A DNA stretch of 64,000 nt, from positions 124,001 to 188,000 of the forward strand of contig NZ_QTPP01000004.1 of NCBI RefSeq assembly GCF_003853415.1, written 5' to 3'. This stretch comes from Burkholderia sp. Bp9142. Its GTDB lineage: Bacteria > Pseudomonadota > Gammaproteobacteria > Burkholderiales > Burkholderiaceae. Every line of letters begins with the position of its first letter. Position 1 is the stretch's first letter. The notes below the pieces were generated by a model that was given only the letters and a program-made list of their open reading frames with translations, was not told the origin of the DNA and made no database searches. A program made the translations under genes and the position numbers. Positions 63,216 through 64,000 of this stretch are shown piece by piece.

Positions 63216-64000
63216 TCATGACGACTTGCGCACGCGCAGGTACCAGTCGCAAAGCAGCCTCACCTGCTTCGGCGTATAGCCCTTCGCGACCATCCGGTTC
63301 ACAAAGTCCTCATGCTTGCGCTGCTCCTCCGCCGAACCCTTCGCGTTGAACGAAATGACCGGCAACAGTTCCTCGGTATTCGAGAACATCTTCTTCTCGA
63401 TCACGACACGCAGTTTCTCGTAGCTCGTCCATACGGGGTTCTTGCCCGCGTTGGCCGCCCGCGCACGCAACACGAAGTTCACGATCTCGTTGCGGAAATC
63501 CTTCGGATTACTGATGCCGGCCGGCTTCTCGATCTTCTCCAGCTCCGCGTTCAGCGAGGCGCGGTCGAAGCTCTCGCCCGTGTCGTGATCGCGGAATTCC
63601 TGGTCCTGGATCCAGAAATCCGCATACGTGACGTAGCGGTCGAAGATGTTCTGCCCGTATTCGGAATACGATTCGAGGTACGCCGTCTGGATCTCCTTGC
63701 CGATGAATTCCGCGTAGCGCGACGCGAGCACGTCCTTCACGAACGACAGGTATTTCTGCTCGGTTTCCGGCGGGAACTGCTCGCGTTCGATCTGCTGCTC
63801 GAGCACGTACATCAGGTGCACGGGGTTGGCCGCGACCTCGCTCGAGTCGAAATTGAACACGCGCGACAGGATCTTGAACGCGAAGCGTGTCGACACGCCC
63901 GTCATCCCTTCGTCCACGCCCGCGTAGTCGCGATACTCCTGATACGACTTCGCCTTCGGATCGGTGTCCTTCAGGTTTTCGCCGTCATACACCTGCATCT
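63216..64000 (-). CDS. prkA: PrkA/YeaG serine protein kinase, C-terminal part (cut by window edge)
   Basis: The C-terminal about 260 residues of the roughly 640-residue PrkA (YeaG) kinase; the AAA-like N-terminal half lies beyond the right edge. Visible: NLKDTDPKAKSYQEYRDYAG, MTGVSTRFAFKILSRVFN, and the PrkA C-terminal kinase region through NKKMF-like VVIEKKMFSNTEELLPVISF. First gene of the prkA-yeaH-spoVR operon; 125 nt precede yeaH. Confidence 0.93.
   Translation of the reverse strand, partial: MQVYDGENLKDTDPKAKSYQEYRDYAGVDEGMTGVSTRFAFKILSRVFNFDSSEVAANPVHLMYVLEQQIEREQFPPETEQKYLSFVKDVLASRYAEFIGKEIQTAYLESYSEYGQNIFDRYVTYADFWIQDQEFRDHDTGESFDRASLNAELEKIEKPAGISNPKDFRNEIVNFVLRARAANAGKNPVWTSYEKLRVVIEKKMFSNTEELLPVISFNAKGSAEEQRKHEDFVNRMVAKGYTPKQVRLLCDWYLRVRKSS

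Noticed and set aside
1..64000. CRISPR arrays, tRNA/rRNA genes, insertion sequences or prophage genes
   Set aside because: No spaced direct-repeat array, no tRNA-like cloverleaf noticed, no transposase or integrase among the translated frames. A dedicated tRNA scan was not possible.

Overview
The window is GC-rich chromosomal DNA with the codon bias and gene content of the Burkholderia cepacia complex, most likely chromosome 1. The deciding evidence is a complete ornibactin siderophore locus (orb/pvd), flanked by an AmrAB-OprA-type RND pump, a chaperone-usher fimbrial operon, and cobalamin genes under cobalamin riboswitches. Species cannot be fixed from sequence alone.

Layout, left to right. 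(1) 1-5583, cobalamin: a minus-strand cobW-cobN pair (cobN runs off the left edge) faces a plus-strand cobA-cobE-cobO-cobB operon. Each arm has its own cobalamin riboswitch in the 1.1 kb divergent region. (2) 5652-10505, accessory block: a ParDE pair, an M20 amidohydrolase, an AbiEi/AbiEii-like type IV toxin-antitoxin pair and a VapBC pair. Short palindromes or repeats sit on the likely promoters. (3) 10773-41400, ornibactin. On the minus strand, in transcription order, are orbS (ECF sigma), orbH (MbtH), orbG (aspartate beta-hydroxylase), orbC-orbD-orbB (uptake ABC system) with orbF (ferric reductase), then orbI-orbJ (NRPSs), orbK, pvdA, orbA (receptor), pvdF and orbL. Only orbE, the exporter, lies on the plus strand. 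Three promoters of the form -35 TAAA(A/T)A(A/T), 14 nt, -10 CGTC precede orbH, orbI and orbE, and a Fur box precedes orbS. (4) 41735-46606, a fimbrial operon (subunit, usher, chaperone, tip adhesin) downstream of an AT-rich 0.5 kb stretch. (5) 47435-54048, RND pump operon amrA-amrB-oprA divergent from the TetR repressor amrR, with a palindromic operator between them. (6) 54377-60122, a plus-strand M23 peptidase, a polar amino-acid ABC transporter lacking an adjacent ATPase gene, and an MHS-family MFS permease. A candidate small RNA with an anti-Shine-Dalgarno stretch lies between the last two. (7) 60146-64000, the stress operon prkA(yeaG)-yeaH-spoVR(ycgB), with prkA cut by the right edge.

How the ornibactin genes work together: PvdA hydroxylates ornithine N5. 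PvdF formylates and OrbK/OrbL acylate the hydroxyornithines. OrbI (A-T-C-A-T-E-C-A-T) and OrbJ (C-A-T-C-T) assemble acyl-hydroxyOrn, D-hydroxyAsp, Ser and formyl-hydroxyOrn, and the terminal C domain probably releases the product by amide formation with putrescine. OrbG provides the beta-hydroxyl on Asp, OrbH supports the A domains, and OrbE exports. OrbA, OrbB, OrbC and OrbD re-import the ferric complex and OrbF reduces the iron. OrbS, placed under Fur, switches on the three downstream transcripts. Substrate assignments rest on published work on the ornibactin system plus the A-domain residues visible here.
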